A stretch of 64,000 nucleotides of DNA from Actinomycetota bacterium. GTDB taxonomy: Bacteria > Actinomycetota > Actinomycetes > Streptosporangiales > Streptosporangiaceae. The position numbers and the translations under genes are program-made. The DNA lies in the NCBI GenBank assembly GCA_027313705.1, contig DAHVDE010000026.1, positions 1 to 64,000 on the forward strand, in the 5' to 3' direction. Shown here piece after piece: positions 25,403 through 33,922 of this stretch (positions are counted from its first letter, which is position 1; each line of letters begins with the position of its first letter). The notes below the pieces were generated by a model. The model did not search any database. It saw nothing but the letters and a program-made list of their open reading frames with translations, and was not told the DNA's origin.

Positions 25403-26491
25403 GTGAGCCTTGAGATCGGAATCGTCGGGCTGCCTAACGTCGGCAAGTCCACCTTGTTCAACGCCCTGACCCGGGCGAGCGTGCTGGCGTCGAATTACCC
25501 GTTCGCCACGATCGAGCCCAACGTCGGGGTCGTCGGCATTCCTGATCCGAGGCTAGAGGCGCTGGCCAAACTCTATGATTCGGCGCGGATCGTGCCGGCC
25601 ACCGTCAGGTTCGTTGACATTGCTGGCCTGGTGCGGGGTGCGTCGACCGGACAGGGGCTTGGCAACCAATTCCTCGCCCACATCAGGGAAACCGACGCGA
25701 TCTGCCAAGTGGTGCGGGTATTCACCGATCCGGACGTCACCCACGTCGACGGTGACGTGTCTCCCGAACGTGACATCGAGACGATAGCGACCGAGCTTAT
25801 CCTGGCCGACTTGCAGACGCTCGATAAGGCAGTGTCCCGGCTGGCCAAGGAAGCGAAGTTCGCCAAGGATCCTGAGCGGGTGGCGGTCGCCGACGCGGCC
25901 GGCCGGGCGCAGGAGTTGCTCGATACGGGGACCACGCTCTTTGCGGGGGCCGCTGACGCTGGCATCGACCTGGCCAACCTGCGCGAGCTCCAGTTGCTGA
26001 CCGCCAAGCCGTTCCTTTACGCCTTCAACGTTGACGACGAGGAACTCGGCGATTCCGCGCTGCGCGACCGCCTTGGCAAGTTGGTTGCCCCGGCGCAGGC
26101 GGTGTATCTCGATGCCAAGGACGAGGCCGAGCTCGCCGATCTTGAGCCCGCCGAGGCGAAAGAGCTGCTGACCGAGCTGGGGCTCGGCGAACCCGGCCTG
26201 AATCAGCTCGCCAGGGCCGGCTTCGCTGCCCTCGGGCTGGCGACCTTCCTGACAGCCGGGCCGAAAGAGGCGCGGGCGTGGACGATCAAGGCCGGCGCTA
26301 CGGCGCCAGAGGCCGCCGGGGTCATCCACTCCGACTTCCAGCGCGGCTTCATCAAGGCCGAGATCGTGTCCTTCGATGACCTCATGGCCGCCGGGTCTGT
26401 CGCCGCCGCGCGAGCGGCGGGCAAGGCGCGCATCGAAGGCAAGGACTACATCATGCGCGACGGTGACGTCGTCGAGTTCCGCCATAGTTGA
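25403..26491 (+). CDS. ychF: Ribosome-associated ATPase YchF (OLA1 family)
   Basis: A 362-residue TRAFAC P-loop protein that prefers ATP: GIVGLPNVGKSTLFNALTRA (P-loop), NYPFATIEPNVGVV, VDIAGLVRGASTGQGLGNQFLAHIRETDAICQVVR (switch II region). A coiled-coil insertion follows, then the TGS domain near the end with ARAWTIKAGATAPEAAGVIHSDFQRGFIKAEIVSFDDLM and GKDYIMRDGDVVEFR. GTG 25403 fits the universal start (SLEIGIVGLPNVGKS); the frame is open far upstream only because of base composition. YchF binds ribosomes and affects stress translation. Neighbourhood with ispH and xseA is conserved in actinomycetes. Confidence 0.97.
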   Translation: MSLEIGIVGLPNVGKSTLFNALTRASVLASNYPFATIEPNVGVVGIPDPRLEALAKLYDSARIVPATVRFVDIAGLVRGASTGQGLGNQFLAHIRETDAICQVVRVFTDPDVTHVDGDVSPERDIETIATELILADLQTLDKAVSRLAKEAKFAKDPERVAVADAAGRAQELLDTGTTLFAGAADAGIDLANLRELQLLTAKPFLYAFNVDDEELGDSALRDRLGKLVAPAQAVYLDAKDEAELADLEPAEAKELLTELGLGEPGLNQLARAGFAALGLATFLTAGPKEARAWTIKAGATAPEAAGVIHSDFQRGFIKAEIVSFDDLMAAGSVAAARAAGKARIEGKDYIMRDGDVVEFRHS

Positions 26492-26544
26492 CGTCCCGAG
26501 CACTTGTTGATTTATCGCGGTGCCTCCTGCCTTAGAGTTACCTG

Positions 26545-26851
26545 GTGATCGAAGTGGTGTTCGAGACGCATTCCACGACGGTCGACAACAAGGAGGGGCG
26601 GGCCACCGGTTGGCTTCCAGGCCACCTGGATCACCCCTACCTCGGCGGGGAAAGCTGGCGGCAGGCCATCACCCGGGTTGACCGTTTTCTCGCGGACCTG
26701 TCGCTGCGCGGGAACGGGAAGCGGATCCTCGTCATCGGCCGCAACGCGACCCGATGGGGACTTGACCACATATCTGGGCGGGATCCCGCTTGAAGAACTC
26801 ATCGGCCGTGAATCAGCCTGGCAGGAGGGCTGGGAATACCGGATCGGCTAA
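26545..26851 (+). pseudogene. Remnant of a histidine phosphatase (phosphoglycerate-mutase superfamily)
   Basis: The frame opens with MIEVVFETHSTTVDNKEGRATGWLPG, the usual start of an actinobacterial histidine-phosphatase group. It then jumps directly to PYLGGESWRQAITRVDRFLADL, which normally lies some 60 residues later, so the middle is deleted. The second catalytic His motif reads VIGRNATRW, with Arg where His is expected. After LDH the frame ends (26793), but another frame continues as YLGGIPLEELIGRESAW-like sequence to a TAA at 26849-26851, showing a frameshift. Deletion, a catalytic change and a frameshift together make a functional enzyme unlikely. Confidence 0.8.
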
Positions 26852-26858
26852 CGACCGC

Positions 26859-27413
26859 CTATGCGGACGGCGCGCTTGGCGCGGGAGCGGCCGGGACTGG
26901 CAGGCTGACGCTGTAGAACAAGCGGCGCTTGCGGTCTTGCGCCGGGGCGTTGGCCAGCCTCGGCAACAACACTTCGGCCAGGTCGCGGGTCAGGTCGGTG
27001 AACTCATCGTCGGTCAGCCACATAGCACCGACCCGGTAGCTCGCGCCGTCGCGCACCGGATCGGCGTGACCGGAGGCCAGGTAGCGGTCAAAGTCGCCGA
27101 GCAGGCCCGCGATATAGGCCATGAAGGCCAGGGCGTGTTCCTCGAGCGTCATTGCCCTGGCCTCGCCCGGCTGGATCTGGGCGGCGAGCAAGCGCATCGC
27201 GTAGGTGCGCTCGACCGTACCGCGTACCCGCCGTTCGGTGATGACCTGGAGTATTCCCGCCCTGGTCAGCACCCCGACATGCCGGTAAAGGCTCGCGGCA
27301 GGCACGTCCGCGAGTTCGGCGGCAAGCTGACTCGTAGTGAGCGTCCGATCACCGAGGAATGCCTTCACGATACGCAGTCGCACCGCGTGCAGCAGGACGT
27401 CGGCGCTTGCCAT
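26859..27413 (-). CDS. HTH transcriptional regulator (ArsR/HTH_20-like)
   Basis: A 184-residue protein. The N-terminal half is a winged helix: LLHAVRLRIVKAFLGDRTLTTSQLAAELADVPAASLYRHVGVLTRAGILQVITERRVRGTVERTYAMR. The C-terminal half is helical (ALAFMAYIAGLLGDFDRYLA and WLTDDEFTDLTRDLAEVLLPRL) and probably dimerises or senses a ligand. It is divergent from the ABC transporter operon with 46 bases between the starts, so it very likely controls that operon. No metal-binding Cys motif is seen, so a small-molecule ligand is more likely than a metal. Confidence 0.88.
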   Translation of the reverse strand: MASADVLLHAVRLRIVKAFLGDRTLTTSQLAAELADVPAASLYRHVGVLTRAGILQVITERRVRGTVERTYAMRLLAAQIQPGEARAMTLEEHALAFMAYIAGLLGDFDRYLASGHADPVRDGASYRVGAMWLTDDEFTDLTRDLAEVLLPRLANAPAQDRKRRLFYSVSLPVPAAPAPSAPSA

Positions 27414-27459
27414 GCCATAAGCCTAGCCACAGTTCGCGGAACGGCTATCATTCGAAGAT

Positions 27460-28698
27460 GTGAGAATAATTGCGTTGCTGGGAATCCTGGTGGTCGTGGC
27501 CGGGTTCGCCGTCTACTGCCTGGTCGACTTGATCAGGGCCGGGAGCGTGCGGTATCTGTCCAAGCAGGTGTGGGCCGTTGTCATCTGCGTGTCGATGCCA
27601 TGGGGTGGCCTGCTGTATCTGCTCGTCGGCAAGGATCGCCAGGTAGCTGCCGGTTCACTCGACGCCAAGGTAAGCACGGACGTGAGCCGTCTGCCCGTTC
27701 GCCGTTCGGTACCGCTCAGCCAGGCCGAGATTCAGGTGGATCACCTGACCAAGCGATTCGGTTCCGTCCTCGCGGTAGATGACCTGAGCTTCACTGTGCC
27801 GCCCGGGCGGGTGACCGGATTCCTCGGCCCGAACGGTGCGGGCAAGACCACCACGATGCGGATGATCCTGGGCCTGAACACGCCCAGTTCGGGCACCGCG
27901 CTGGTTGGTGGTCGGCGGTATGCCGAGATCGTGCGCCCGCTGAGTCACGTAGGCTCGCTGCTCGACGCGGGTGCCCTGCACGGCGGGCGCACCGCATGGT
28001 TCCACCTGCTGGCGATCGCAAGCAGCAATGGCATCGGCAAGGCACGGGTCAGCGAGGTACTCGAGCGCACCGGCCTCGACTCCGTCGCCGATCGCCGGGT
28101 CAGCGGATTCTCGCTCGGCATGAAACAGCGGCTTGGCATCGCCGGGGCCTTGCTCGCGGATCCGGCTGTGCTGATCTTCGACGAGCCGGCGAATGGGCTT
28201 GACCCGGACGGCATGCAGTGGATACGCCAGCTCTTCTCGGCAATGGCGGCGCAGGGGCGCACCGTGCTGGTCTCCAGCCACCTGATGAACGAGATGGCAC
28301 TGATCGCCGATCACCTGATCATCATCGGGCGCGGCCGGCTACTCGCCGATGTATCCACCGAAGAGTTCATCGAGTCAAATACGCGCCGTGACGTGCTCGT
28401 TCGGTCGCCAAGAGCGGCCGAACTCGCTGACCTGATCAAGGCGAACGGCGGAACCGTGAGCCTGCAGGAAAGGGGCGGGCTCGCGGTGACGGGACTGGTC
28501 GCCGCCGCGATCGGCGAACTGGCGGCCGGGCGCGGCATCGCGCTGCACGAACTTGTGCCCAGGCGGGCCTCGCTCGAGACCGCCTATCTGGACCTTACCG
28601 GAGGCAGCGTGGAATACCCTGGCGCGAGCTTGGAGCCCGCCGACTTGACTACTGATCTGCGCCCTGATCTCAGCGCCGAGGGGAGCGCGCTGCGATGA
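27460..28698 (+). CDS. ABC exporter ATPase with an N-terminal PLDc_N-like membrane domain
   Basis: A 412-residue protein. Residues 1-62 have two membrane helices with the small PLDc_N pattern (FAVYCLVDLIRAG, then WGGLLYLLVGKDR). Residues 88-320 form an ABC-2-type ATPase: FLGPNGAGKTTTMRM (Walker A), VSGFSLGMKQRLGIAGALL (signature), LIFDEPANGLDP (Walker B) and VSSHLMNEMALIADH. A C-terminal substrate or regulatory segment follows. The start is GTG 27460. The frame is continuous, so this is a true fusion of two usually separate modules. The next gene is the permease, overlapping by four bases; the divergent HTH gene is the likely regulator. Confidence 0.9.
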   Translation: MRIIALLGILVVVAGFAVYCLVDLIRAGSVRYLSKQVWAVVICVSMPWGGLLYLLVGKDRQVAAGSLDAKVSTDVSRLPVRRSVPLSQAEIQVDHLTKRFGSVLAVDDLSFTVPPGRVTGFLGPNGAGKTTTMRMILGLNTPSSGTALVGGRRYAEIVRPLSHVGSLLDAGALHGGRTAWFHLLAIASSNGIGKARVSEVLERTGLDSVADRRVSGFSLGMKQRLGIAGALLADPAVLIFDEPANGLDPDGMQWIRQLFSAMAAQGRTVLVSSHLMNEMALIADHLIIIGRGRLLADVSTEEFIESNTRRDVLVRSPRAAELADLIKANGGTVSLQERGGLAVTGLVAAAIGELAAGRGIALHELVPRRASLETAYLDLTGGSVEYPGASLEPADLTTDLRPDLSAEGSALR

Positions 28699-29507
28699 CG
28701 CAGGAGATAGGCGCCCGCCCGCCGTCCGCGTTCTGGCGTGCTCGCGACGTGCTCGCGTTCGAGTGGATCAAGCTAAGGTCGCTCCGATCCAACTACCTGA
28801 CCTTGTTCTTCGCCTCCGTGGCCGCGCTCGGCGCGACCGCGATCGTGGCGGAGGCGATGACTACCGCCAGGGTGCCGCAAGCGTCTGGCAGTCCGCTCGA
28901 CGCCCTCGTCACTAGTTTCCTCGGGTATGCCGAATACGGTGTGCTGCCGATAAGCGTGCTTGGCGTGCTGGTGTTTACCTCCGAATACAGCACCGGGCTG
29001 ATCAGCACGACCTTCGTCGTGGTGCCGCAGCGGCGGGTAGTGCTCGCGGCCAAGGCGAGCGTGGCGGGCGTGGTCGCCTTGATAACAGGGGAGGCACTGG
29101 CGTTCGCCGGCTTCTGGCTGACTCAGGCGATCCTGGCAGGCAGCCATCGCGGCCTTAGCCTGTCTCATCCTGGTGTAGCCGGAGGCGTGCTGGCTGCCGG
29201 GCTGTTCCTGCCTGCCTGTGTCCTGACCGCGGTGGGGCTCGGTGCCGTCATCAGGCACACGGCTGGCGGTATCGCCGCGACGATCGGGGCGATCTACCTG
29301 CTTGCGCTGCTCTGCCTGGTCCTGCCCGCGCCCTGGAACACCAGGATCGGCAAGTTCACATTGCCGTTCGCCGCCTATCAGGCGGTCAGCCTGCACCCGC
29401 ATCCGGCGCTGTTCTCGCCAGGACTTTCCGTGCTTGTCATGGTCGCCTGGCCGGCCATCTCCCTGCTTGCTGCCGCCCTGGTGCTTGCTCGCCGTGACGT
29501 GTCATAG
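28695..29507 (+). CDS. ABC-2-type permease
   Basis: This 270-residue protein has about six membrane helices: YLTLFFASVAALGATAIVA, GVLPISVLGVLVFTSEYSTG, AKASVAGVVALITGEALAFAGFW, VLAAGLFLPACVLTAVGLGAVI, IAATIGAIYLLALLCLVL and LVMVAWPAISLLAAALVLA. EWIKLRSLRSN near the N-terminus is typical of actinobacterial ABC-2 permeases. It overlaps the ATPase gene (ATGA), so the two make an exporter. The substrate is unknown. Confidence 0.9.
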   Translation: MTQEIGARPPSAFWRARDVLAFEWIKLRSLRSNYLTLFFASVAALGATAIVAEAMTTARVPQASGSPLDALVTSFLGYAEYGVLPISVLGVLVFTSEYSTGLISTTFVVVPQRRVVLAAKASVAGVVALITGEALAFAGFWLTQAILAGSHRGLSLSHPGVAGGVLAAGLFLPACVLTAVGLGAVIRHTAGGIAATIGAIYLLALLCLVLPAPWNTRIGKFTLPFAAYQAVSLHPHPALFSPGLSVLVMVAWPAISLLAAALVLARRDVS

Positions 29508-29688
29508 GCCATCGGCGGGAGGGCGGGCTAGATGACTGACCTGAGTACCTGCCTGAGCTTCAGCCTCGGGCCGGTGCGCAAGATCGCGCCGGAGTAGATG
29601 GTGCTGGCCAGGCGGCGGGACTGTCGTGATCCTGGCTGCGGTGCCGATTAGGGCCTGGCCGGCGCGGCGGTTGCCTAAGATATTGGTC

Positions 29689-30186
29689 ATGGCAGGGGAG
29701 TCTTCATTCGACGTCGTGTCGAAGATCAACCGTGGTGAGGTTGACAACGCGCTCAATCAGACGGCCAAAGAGATCAGCACCCGTTTCGATTTTCGCGGCG
29801 TGGGTGCCTCGATCACCTGGACCGGCGCGAAAGAGGCGGTGGAGATCCGCGCCAACAGCGAGTCCCGCGCCAGCGCCGTCCTAGATGTCTTCAAGGAAAA
29901 GCTGGTCAAGCGCTCCGTCTCGCTTAAGGTACTCGACCCGGGTGATCCCAGGCCTTCTGGCAAGGAGTACAAGATCAGCGTCGCCCTCAAGGAAGGTATC
30001 TCCCAGGACGACGCGAGGAAGATCTCCAAGCTCATCAGGGATGAAGGGCCCAAGGGAGTGCGGGCTCAGGTGCAGGGGGATGAACTGCGGGTCTCGTCCA
30101 AGAAAAAGGATGAGTTGCAGGATGTCATCACCCTGCTCAAGGGCAAGGAGTTCGACATAGCCCTGCAGTTCATCAACTACCGCTAG
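29689..30186 (+). CDS. YajQ-family nucleotide-binding protein
   Basis: A 165-residue protein of the YajQ family. Its members in other bacteria bind c-di-GMP, RNA or phage transcription proteins. It begins [21 protein letters not shown] and continues [16 protein letters not shown], then [51 protein letters not shown]. The ATG at 29689 is the family start; an upstream open frame is ignored. The length is normal (about 163). It stands alone between the ABC exporter and the convergent amidohydrolase. The 180-base gap before it shows no other gene. Confidence 0.95.
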   Translation: MAGESSFDVVSKINRGEVDNALNQTAKEISTRFDFRGVGASITWTGAKEAVEIRANSESRASAVLDVFKEKLVKRSVSLKVLDPGDPRPSGKEYKISVALKEGISQDDARKISKLIRDEGPKGVRAQVQGDELRVSSKKKDELQDVITLLKGKEFDIALQFINYR

Positions 30187-30203
30187 CGCGGTGACATCGG
30201 TGC

Positions 30204-31355
30204 TCAGGACGGCAGGTACGGCGCAGGCTCGGTGCCGATAACCTCGAGTTCGTCGAGTCGCGCCTGGCCGATGGCGATCGGATCGGCGGACAGCGTCGTG
30301 GTCCCTGCGGACTCATCGCAGGCGAGCGCGAGCGCGAGCGCGAGCGGAAGCCTCGAGCGTTCAGGCGCCGTGCGCTCGGTGCGGTAACCAGGCCGGCCTG
30401 AGTGCCCGTTCACCAGCCGTGCGAGCCCGACAAGCGGATCGAGGGTCTCAATCGGGTAGTCGGTGCCGACCAGCAGCCTGGTCCCGGCCTCCGCTAGCTG
30501 CGCCCAGGGATAGGCAATGGACTCTCGCTCAGTTCCGAGCGCGGGCCCGATGTCGGCGTCGTCGGTGACGGGGAACGATGGCTGAATGCAGGCCCATACT
30601 CCCAGCTCGGTCATCTCGGCAATGACGTCGGACGAAAGCAGGCTGGCGTGCTCGATCCGGGGAGCGGCGGCGGCGATCGCCTGACGGTCGTGGTCGAAGG
30701 CCAGTTTGTAGGCGTCAAGCACGGTCTTGACGGCGAGATCGCCGATCGCGTGGGTGGCGATCCGCCAGCCGTTCGCGATGAATGGCCCGATCCGGCGGGC
30801 CAGCGTGGCCGCGTCAGTGAACAGCAGGCCGGCCGAGCCGGTGTCGGCGAACTCGTGGCAGACCGCGCAAGTCCGCGGTACCAGCCAGCCGTCCGAGTAG
30901 AACTTGATCCCTTCGAGCCTTAGCCACGGGCCGCCCTCCGCTCGCCTGGCGGCCAGCTCGGTCAGCGCCGTCGCCTCGGCCAGGCCGCTTGCCAGGTAGA
31001 TCCGCACCCTGGCGGGCAGCGGACCTGACCGGCTGAGCCTGGTCAGCGCGTCAAGGTAGCCCCAGTCCCGCATGCCCATCTCGGTGATCTCGACCAATCC
31101 GGCTGCTGCGGCTTCGGTCAGCCCGCCGAGCAGCAGGCTGGCCAGTTCGTCCGATGCCGCCGCGACGGTCGGCTCGCCGATATCCATCGGCGTGGTTCCT
31201 TCGCGCCAGACCCGGTAATGGAAATCGCGAACCGTAGAGCCTTGCCACGGCCACGGCTGGCGCGCCGCCGTCTTGAGCAAATGGGTGTGGTGATCTACGA
31301 GTCCGCCGACCGTTACCGTGCCGGTCCCGCCTTTGCCTGTCCTGCCTTCGGTCAT
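30204..31355 (-). CDS. Amidohydrolase (YtcJ-like)
   Basis: This 383-residue metal-dependent hydrolase has the TIM-barrel amidohydrolase fold. It carries VGGLVDHHTHLL (HxH metal motif), EGIKFYSDGW (probable bridging Lys), WRIATHAIGDLA (His), PRIEHASLLSSD (His) and LLVGTDYPIETLDP (catalytic Asp). It lacks a normal N-terminal beta-sandwich, being shorter than the 500-540 residues usual for YtcJ-like members. The substrate cannot be told; relatives act on cyclic amides, formamides or deaminate bases. It is divergent from oligopeptidase B. Confidence 0.85.
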   Translation of the reverse strand: MTEGRTGKGGTGTVTVGGLVDHHTHLLKTAARQPWPWQGSTVRDFHYRVWREGTTPMDIGEPTVAAASDELASLLLGGLTEAAAAGLVEITEMGMRDWGYLDALTRLSRSGPLPARVRIYLASGLAEATALTELAARRAEGGPWLRLEGIKFYSDGWLVPRTCAVCHEFADTGSAGLLFTDAATLARRIGPFIANGWRIATHAIGDLAVKTVLDAYKLAFDHDRQAIAAAAPRIEHASLLSSDVIAEMTELGVWACIQPSFPVTDDADIGPALGTERESIAYPWAQLAEAGTRLLVGTDYPIETLDPLVGLARLVNGHSGRPGYRTERTAPERSRLPLALALALACDESAGTTTLSADPIAIGQARLDELEVIGTEPAPYLPS

Positions 31356-31453
31356 ATGTCCATGATGCGGCAGGCTGCCGCCCTGTGGCCGAGCCGGTCG
31401 CCTGCAGGGGAGAGGACGCGAGGCGCCGGCTGGCGGCTTCGTAGAATCAGAGG

Positions 31454-33616
31454 ATGACCACAGCCCCTGCAGCGAAGCAGATCCCGACCGAGCGAGTTCA
31501 TCACGGCGACACGTTTGTCGACGAGTACGCCTGGCTGGCCGACAAGGAGAATCCGGAGACTATCGCGTTCCTCGAGGCGCAGAACGCCTACACCAAGGCG
31601 ATCACGGCGGGCCAAGAAGGCCTGCGAGATGCCATCTTCGCTGAAATAAAGGGCCGCAACAAGGAAACCGACCTGACGGTGCCCGTTTGCAAGGGCGGAT
31701 GGTGGTACTACTCGAGGACGATCGAGGGCAAGCAGTACAGCGTGCACTGCCGGCGGGCGGTTGGTGACCCGGCCGAGCGCCCGCCGATCAGCGAGGACGG
31801 CTCGCCGCTGGCCGGCGAGGAAATCCTGCTCGACGGCAACGAACTGGCCGGCGATAAGCCGTTCTTCGCTATCGGCTCGTTCAGCGTCAGCCCTGACGCC
31901 ACCAAGCTCGCCTTCGCTACCGACTACACCGGCGACGAGCGGTTTACTTTGCGGATAAAAGACCTTGTCACCGGGGAGATCGCCGCCGACGAGATTCCAG
32001 ATACCTATTACGGTACCGCGTGGTCGCGCGATGGGTCCGCGCTCTTTTACATAACGGTCGACGATGCCTGGCGGCCCTACCGGATCTGGCGGCACCTGAT
32101 CGGTACGCCGGCCAGCGCGGACGAGATCGTATTTACCGAAACTGATGAGCGGTTCTTCGTGCGGGTGGACCTCGCTCGCAGCGAGCGGTATCTGATGATC
32201 ACCACCGGCAGCAAGCTGACCAGCGAGGTACTGCTGCTCAGCGCGGACCAGCCAACCGGTGAGTTCCAGGTCGTGGTGCCGCGCCGTCAGGGCGTGGAGT
32301 ACAGCGTCGATCATCAGGTCACCGCCGAGGGCGCCGAGCGGCTGCTGATCTTGCACAACGACGGGGCGGAAAATTTCGAACTGGCGACCGCCCCGCCAGG
32401 TGACCCGGCGGCCTGGACTCCGCTCGTGCCCCATCGAGAGGACACCAGGCTTCTCGACGTCGGGGCGTTCGAAGATCATGTAATGCTCTACTACCGTAAG
32501 GACGGGCTAACTGGGCTGCGGATCATACGGGCCGACGGCAGCGAGCATGACGTCGCCTTCGATGAGGCGGTATACGCGGTCGGGCCCGGCCAGAACCCGG
32601 AATACACATCGAAGCTGTTCAGGTTCGGCTACGTGTCGCTGGTGACGCCCGACTCGATTTACGACTGCGACACCCGCACCGGAGAACTGCTCTTGCGCAA
32701 GCGGCGGGATGTGCTGCCGCTGCCTGACCGGGGTGAGTACCGTATCGAGGACTACGAGCAGTTCAGGGAATGGGCGGTGGCGGCTGACGGTACCAAGATC
32801 CCGATCTCGCTGGTCAGGAAGAAAGGTACCCCGCAGGACGGCAGCGCGCCGCTGGTGCTGCACGGCTACGGCAGCTACGAAGCGTCCTCTGACCCGTATT
32901 TCTCTATTGCCAGGCTTTCACAGCTTGACCGGGGCTTCGCGTTCGCGATCGCGCACGTCAGAGGCGGCGGGGAACTCGGCAGGCGCTGGTACGAGCAGGG
33001 CAAGCTCCTGCACAAGAAAAACACCTTCACTGACTTCATCGCCTGTGCGAGGCACCTGGTGGCGAGGGGCTGGACAAGCGCTGACCGGCTGATCGCGCGC
33101 GGTGGCTCGGCGGGCGGGCTGCTGATGGGCGCGGTGGCGAACCTGGCTCCTGACGCGTTCGGCGGCATCGCGGCTCAGGTGCCGTTCGTGGACGCGCTCA
33201 CCTCCATCCTCGACCCCTCCCTGCCGCTCACGGTCACCGAGTGGGAGGAGTGGGGTGATCCGCTGCACGACCCGGCGTTCTACGAATACATGAAGTCATA
33301 CAGTCCGTACGAGAACATCGTCCCCGGCCGGGCTTACCCCCCGATCCTGGCGGTGACCAGCCTTAACGACACGCGGGTTCGCTACGTGGAGCCGGCCAAG
33401 TGGATCGCCAAGCTCCAGGCCATCGCCGGGGGAGGGCCGTTCTTGCTCAAGACGGAGATGGTCGCTGGCCACGGCGGACGCAGCGGTCGCTATGACGCGT
33501 GGCACGAGGAGTCGATAGTGCTGGCCTGGATCATCGCCACTGCGGGCCAGAACGCAGGCGAAACGGGAGGCGCAATGCCTGTCTCAGGCACTGCCAGCAC
33601 CACGCCTGCGGGCTAA
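31454..33616 (+). CDS. ptrB: Prolyl oligopeptidase-family serine peptidase, oligopeptidase B type
   Basis: This 720-residue S9A peptidase has an N-terminal beta-propeller (about residues 70-405) that limits access to short peptides, and a C-terminal alpha/beta-hydrolase. Catalytic residues are visible: Ser in ARGGSAGGLLMG, Asp in TSLNDTRVRYVEPAKW, His in MVAGHGGRSGRYD. The strand FAIAHVRGGGELGRRWYEQGK is characteristic of oligopeptidase B, which cuts after Lys and Arg. A carboxylate-rich EWEEWGDP near the end of the hydrolase domain fits the same subgroup. No signal peptide, so cytoplasmic. The ATG at 31454 has a nearby purine-rich stretch. Confidence 0.95.
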   Translation: MTTAPAAKQIPTERVHHGDTFVDEYAWLADKENPETIAFLEAQNAYTKAITAGQEGLRDAIFAEIKGRNKETDLTVPVCKGGWWYYSRTIEGKQYSVHCRRAVGDPAERPPISEDGSPLAGEEILLDGNELAGDKPFFAIGSFSVSPDATKLAFATDYTGDERFTLRIKDLVTGEIAADEIPDTYYGTAWSRDGSALFYITVDDAWRPYRIWRHLIGTPASADEIVFTETDERFFVRVDLARSERYLMITTGSKLTSEVLLLSADQPTGEFQVVVPRRQGVEYSVDHQVTAEGAERLLILHNDGAENFELATAPPGDPAAWTPLVPHREDTRLLDVGAFEDHVMLYYRKDGLTGLRIIRADGSEHDVAFDEAVYAVGPGQNPEYTSKLFRFGYVSLVTPDSIYDCDTRTGELLLRKRRDVLPLPDRGEYRIEDYEQFREWAVAADGTKIPISLVRKKGTPQDGSAPLVLHGYGSYEASSDPYFSIARLSQLDRGFAFAIAHVRGGGELGRRWYEQGKLLHKKNTFTDFIACARHLVARGWTSADRLIARGGSAGGLLMGAVANLAPDAFGGIAAQVPFVDALTSILDPSLPLTVTEWEEWGDPLHDPAFYEYMKSYSPYENIVPGRAYPPILAVTSLNDTRVRYVEPAKWIAKLQAIAGGGPFLLKTEMVAGHGGRSGRYDAWHEESIVLAWIIATAGQNAGETGGAMPVSGTASTTPAG

Positions 33617-33635
33617 GTCACACCGACTATCACAG

Positions 33636-33708
33636 CGCGGCTGCCTCAATACGGAAGGTGATCCGAGCTTTCCGGCCGGACCCACCTCGCGAGCGGGAGG
33701 CAGCCGCG
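33636..33708. terminator. Long hairpin between oligopeptidase B and the conjugation-type operon
   Basis: Perfect 12-bp arms CGCGGCTGCCTC (33636-33647) and GAGGCAGCCGCG (33697-33708) enclose 49 bases containing the palindrome TCCGGCCGGA. It lies 20 bases after the peptidase stop and likely ends that transcript. The rest of the 306-base gap to the next start holds no gene and presumably carries the operon promoter, which I could not pin down. Confidence 0.6.
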
Positions 33709-33922
33709 TCATGTGCCAGGCGAAAAGTCGCAGTCTTCCTGTCAGCCGTGCCCTGAGCCGCCGAAACTGGCGTCTTCGCAGGTCAGTTCGGTGCATACAG
33801 GTCAGCAAAGGTGCTGGACCGACATCATTCGCTTTAACAATTCGCAGGTCATCGGCGCGTCGGAGACCGCAAAGAGCCCTGAGGCCGGGCGTATTGCCGC
33901 AGAATGGTGCCTCAGGAGAGCG

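Noticed and set aside
26545-26793. Intact 82-residue protein
   Set aside because: Its two halves are distant parts of a histidine phosphatase and the family tail continues in another frame, so it is reported as a pseudogene.
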